A DNA stretch of 57,637 nucleotides, taken from contig CAMCVN010000012.1 in the NCBI GenBank assembly GCA_945881845.1, positions 1 through 57,637 on the forward strand. Reading direction: 5' to 3'. The notes below the pieces were generated by a model, which ran no database searches, was not told the origin of the DNA, and was given only the letters and a program-made list of their open reading frames with translations. This document shows, piece by piece, positions 57,615-57,637 of this stretch. The stretch is from Bifidobacterium breve (GTDB taxonomy: Bacteria; Actinomycetota; Thermoleophilia; Solirubrobacterales; Solirubrobacteraceae). Numbering within the stretch: position 1 is the first letter of the stretch; each line of letters opens with the position of its first letter. Made by a program: the position numbers and the translations under genes.

Positions 57615-57637
57615 GGAGGAGCGATGCTCAGCGGACT
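57615..57637 (+). other. Possible Shine-Dalgarno and first codons of a gene leaving the window
   Basis: GGAGGAG at 57615-57621 is followed closely by ATG at 57624 and five visible codons or fewer (MLSG). Too little is present to name a gene. Confidence 0.3.

Overview
The window is a chromosomal segment of a high-GC, Gram-positive-type bacterium, most probably an actinobacterium of the class Thermoleophilia (Solirubrobacterales-like). This placement is inference. It rests on an AftD-type arabinofuranosyltransferase relative, an hrcA-dnaJ-prmA-phoH-ybeY-era housekeeping string, the absence of outer-membrane genes, a two-domain-degenerate PolA, and starts that mostly lack Shine-Dalgarno sequences. 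No CRISPR, insertion sequence, prophage or rRNA was seen. Coding density is very high and many neighbours overlap by 1 to 8 bases.

Region by region. (1) 1-13 kb is a surface-glycan island: an AftD-like membrane transferase running off the left edge, two class I methyltransferases, a heptose-phosphate set (hddA, gmhA, gmhB), a GT4 glycosyltransferase, a GT-C-like membrane protein and a hexapeptide acyltransferase. The pantothenate genes panC-panB sit inside it. (2) 13-22 kb holds uvrA and uvrB, two paralogous secreted clan GH-A hydrolases with a small helical protein between them, a lytic transglycosylase and coaE. (3) 22-26 kb holds rpsA, with an unusual repetitive acidic tail, and polA. (4) 26-30 kb holds an ACT-malic enzyme, a TIGR01777 epimerase-like protein and an orphan substrate-binding lipoprotein. 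(5) 30-40 kb is a tryptophan operon, trpE-G-D-C-[htrA]-F-B-A. It is headed by a squalene/phytoene synthase and a geranylgeranyl-reductase-like flavoprotein and followed by a tiny membrane protein. (6) 40-51 kb has an ArsA-like ATPase and then the string murJ, lepA, hrcA, dnaJ, prmA, cytochrome c, yqeY, phoH, ybeY, era. (7) 50.7-57.6 kb has rpsT, holA, comEC, comEA, leuS, tRNA-Ala(GGC) and perhaps the first codons of a further gene.

The most general signal is regulatory. In more than twenty places a TANNNT hexamer lies 6-12 bases before the first codon, usually with no Shine-Dalgarno sequence. This points to widespread leaderless transcription, and I used it to choose several starts (aftD-like, DUF268-like methyltransferase, polA, hrcA, comEA, the lipoprotein, the phytoene synthase). 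Other points to check are a coaE gene with no ATG/GTG/TTG able to include its complete P-loop, interlocked divergent -10 elements between the phytoene synthase and the ArsA-like gene, and -10 hexamers that reuse the stop codon of the upstream gene. I found no wholly novel defence or mobile system.
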